A stretch of DNA of 46,217 nt from Candidatus Woesearchaeota archaeon (GTDB taxonomy: Archaea; Nanobdellota; Nanobdellia; Woesearchaeales; GW2011-AR4): positions 74,999-121,215 of the forward strand of contig JACPMR010000002.1 of NCBI GenBank assembly GCA_016185945.1, given 5' to 3'. Below the pieces are notes generated by a model that worked only from the letters and a program-made list of their open reading frames with translations, made no database searches and had not been told where the DNA came from. Made by a program: the position numbers and the translations under genes. Shown one piece after another: positions 45,492 to 46,217 of this stretch. The number at the start of each line of letters is the position of its first letter. Position 1 is the stretch's first letter.

Positions 45492-46217
45492 ATGAGGTAC
45501 TGCAATAAATTTCTGCTTTTGTCTATTCTGGTGTTGTCAATATTGACAACAAATGTTCTTGCCGTCACAAAATTTAGTATATCTGGCCAGACTTCATATA
45601 CATTAAGTTGGGGGGGTTCTGATTCGGCGGCTGTAGCAATAAGTTGCACAAATTCTTTTTATAATTGCAAATGCTATAAAAGCGTAAATAGTGGAGGATA
45701 CACTTATGTGGGTGATGTCACAGCAGGAGGATCACCAATGAATACTTATGTTTCAATTTCTGCCGGCTCGAGCGGGCAAGGTACCAACACTTATAGTGTA
45801 TCAATTCGATGTAACGATGCTGTTGACTCAACATGGCAATACCAATCCACAACTATATATGCAAACTATCCGACTTCTGCAGAGTGGCAAACTTATCAGG
45901 CCCAACAGTCAGCTAAAAGTCAAGCGTCCTCAGACATCTCAGCAGCTCAAAGTTTGATAAGTTCAGCGCAGAGCGATTATAATGCAGCTCAAAGCAAAAT
46001 ACAAGAAGCAAGCAGATTAGGCGCTGATATAGGGAGTGCACAACAATACATAAATTTAGCTGATGCTGATTTATCAAGTGCTAATTCTTTATTAAGCAAT
46101 GCCCAATCATCAAACAGCGCTGGGAGTTATTCGACAGCGAGCAATTATGCAACTCAAGCTCAGCAAAAGGCAAATTCAGCAAAGAACAATGCGGGACTGG
46201 CAAAGAGCACAGCAACA
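45492..46217 (+). CDS. Secreted protein with coiled-coil repeats, 5' part (cut by window edge)
   Basis: Frame of 242 codons, open at the right edge. The signal peptide FLLLSILVLSILTTNVLA is followed by a Ser/Gly/Thr-rich beta domain with five Cys (IRCND, SCTNSFYNCKCYK) over about 110 residues, then an Ala/Ser/Gln/Asn-rich helical stretch (DISAAQSLISSAQSDYNAAQ, LADADLSSANSLLSNAQSS) forming a long alanine-zipper coiled coil. It has the ribosome site GGGGGTGA and is co-transcribed with the Lrp-like regulator. Probably a surface stalk or filament protein. Confidence 0.7.
   Translation, partial: MRYCNKFLLLSILVLSILTTNVLAVTKFSISGQTSYTLSWGGSDSAAVAISCTNSFYNCKCYKSVNSGGYTYVGDVTAGGSPMNTYVSISAGSSGQGTNTYSVSIRCNDAVDSTWQYQSTTIYANYPTSAEWQTYQAQQSAKSQASSDISAAQSLISSAQSDYNAAQSKIQEASRLGADIGSAQQYINLADADLSSANSLLSNAQSSNSAGSYSTASNYATQAQQKANSAKNNAGLAKSTAT

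Overview
This AT-rich window is archaeal. It carries archaeal ribosomal proteins S6e, L10e and L21e, the gamma subunit of initiation factor aIF2, the RNA polymerase subunit RpoF beside a DUF655 gene, deoxyhypusine synthase, SepF, and two tRNA genes with archaeal bulge-helix-bulge introns. Many starts lie 26-30 nt downstream of a TATA box, as expected for leaderless archaeal mRNAs. The many tiny zinc-ribbon proteins, paired pilin-like proteins and an apparent tRNA-Ile(UAU) suggest a DPANN-type lineage (Woesearchaeota or Pacearchaeota-like), but this is a low-confidence inference. The S-adenosylmethionine synthetase and triosephosphate isomerase are of bacterial type and look acquired.

Layout. 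1-8600: a cut LamG-type secreted protein, then a glycogen locus (GT4 glycosyltransferase with a winged-helix gene, GT3 glycogen synthase, debranching enzyme, GH15 hydrolase) interrupted by a UPF0175/DUF3368 toxin-antitoxin pair with a visible operator. 8600-12300: an AlaX editing enzyme, two paralogous small membrane proteins, a phosphoesterase and an HTH-CBS regulator. 12400-17100: metK, deoxyhypusine synthase, agmatinase, a GNAT-like protein and AdoMet decarboxylase, i.e. polyamine and hypusine synthesis. 17300-21800: a site-2-protease-like peptidase, DUF655, RpoF, L21e, SepF and a ZPR1-like zinc protein. 21800-26650: methylthioadenosine (MTA) salvage genes: MTA phosphorylase, a zinc alcohol dehydrogenase, an LsrF-family aldolase, MtnA and Apt. 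27000-36000: aIF2 gamma, S6e, a KefB-like antiporter, a giant membrane-anchored lipase-like protein, MscS and L10e. 36000-42100: pilin-like proteins, zinc ribbon, NYN protein, thioredoxin, TIM and a lipoprotein. 42160-46217: tandem tRNA-Ile and tRNA-Glu genes with introns, a DUF5678/retropepsin pair bracketed by two 60-nt structured repeats, HEPN and zinc-ribbon small genes, an Lrp-like regulator and a cut secreted protein.

How the genes fit together. AdoMet made by MetK is decarboxylated and consumed in polyamine synthesis (feeding hypusine), releasing MTA. The downstream block looks like a complete route for MTA: phosphorolysis (MTAP), isomerisation (MtnA), aldol cleavage to DHAP plus methylthioacetaldehyde (proposed for the LsrF-family enzyme), reduction of the aldehyde (alcohol dehydrogenase), and adenine recovery (Apt). 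This would be a DHAP shunt with a class I aldolase in place of the known class II Ald2, and it is the strongest candidate for an undescribed system here.

Two further unusual signals stand out. tRNA-Glu(UUC) is split by two introns (D-loop 41 nt, T-loop 136 nt), and the T-loop intron carries one member of a dispersed family of structured repeats. I see six members of that family in the window, all with an asymmetric ACC-containing bulge and compensatory stem changes. No transposase, rRNA or CRISPR array was seen.
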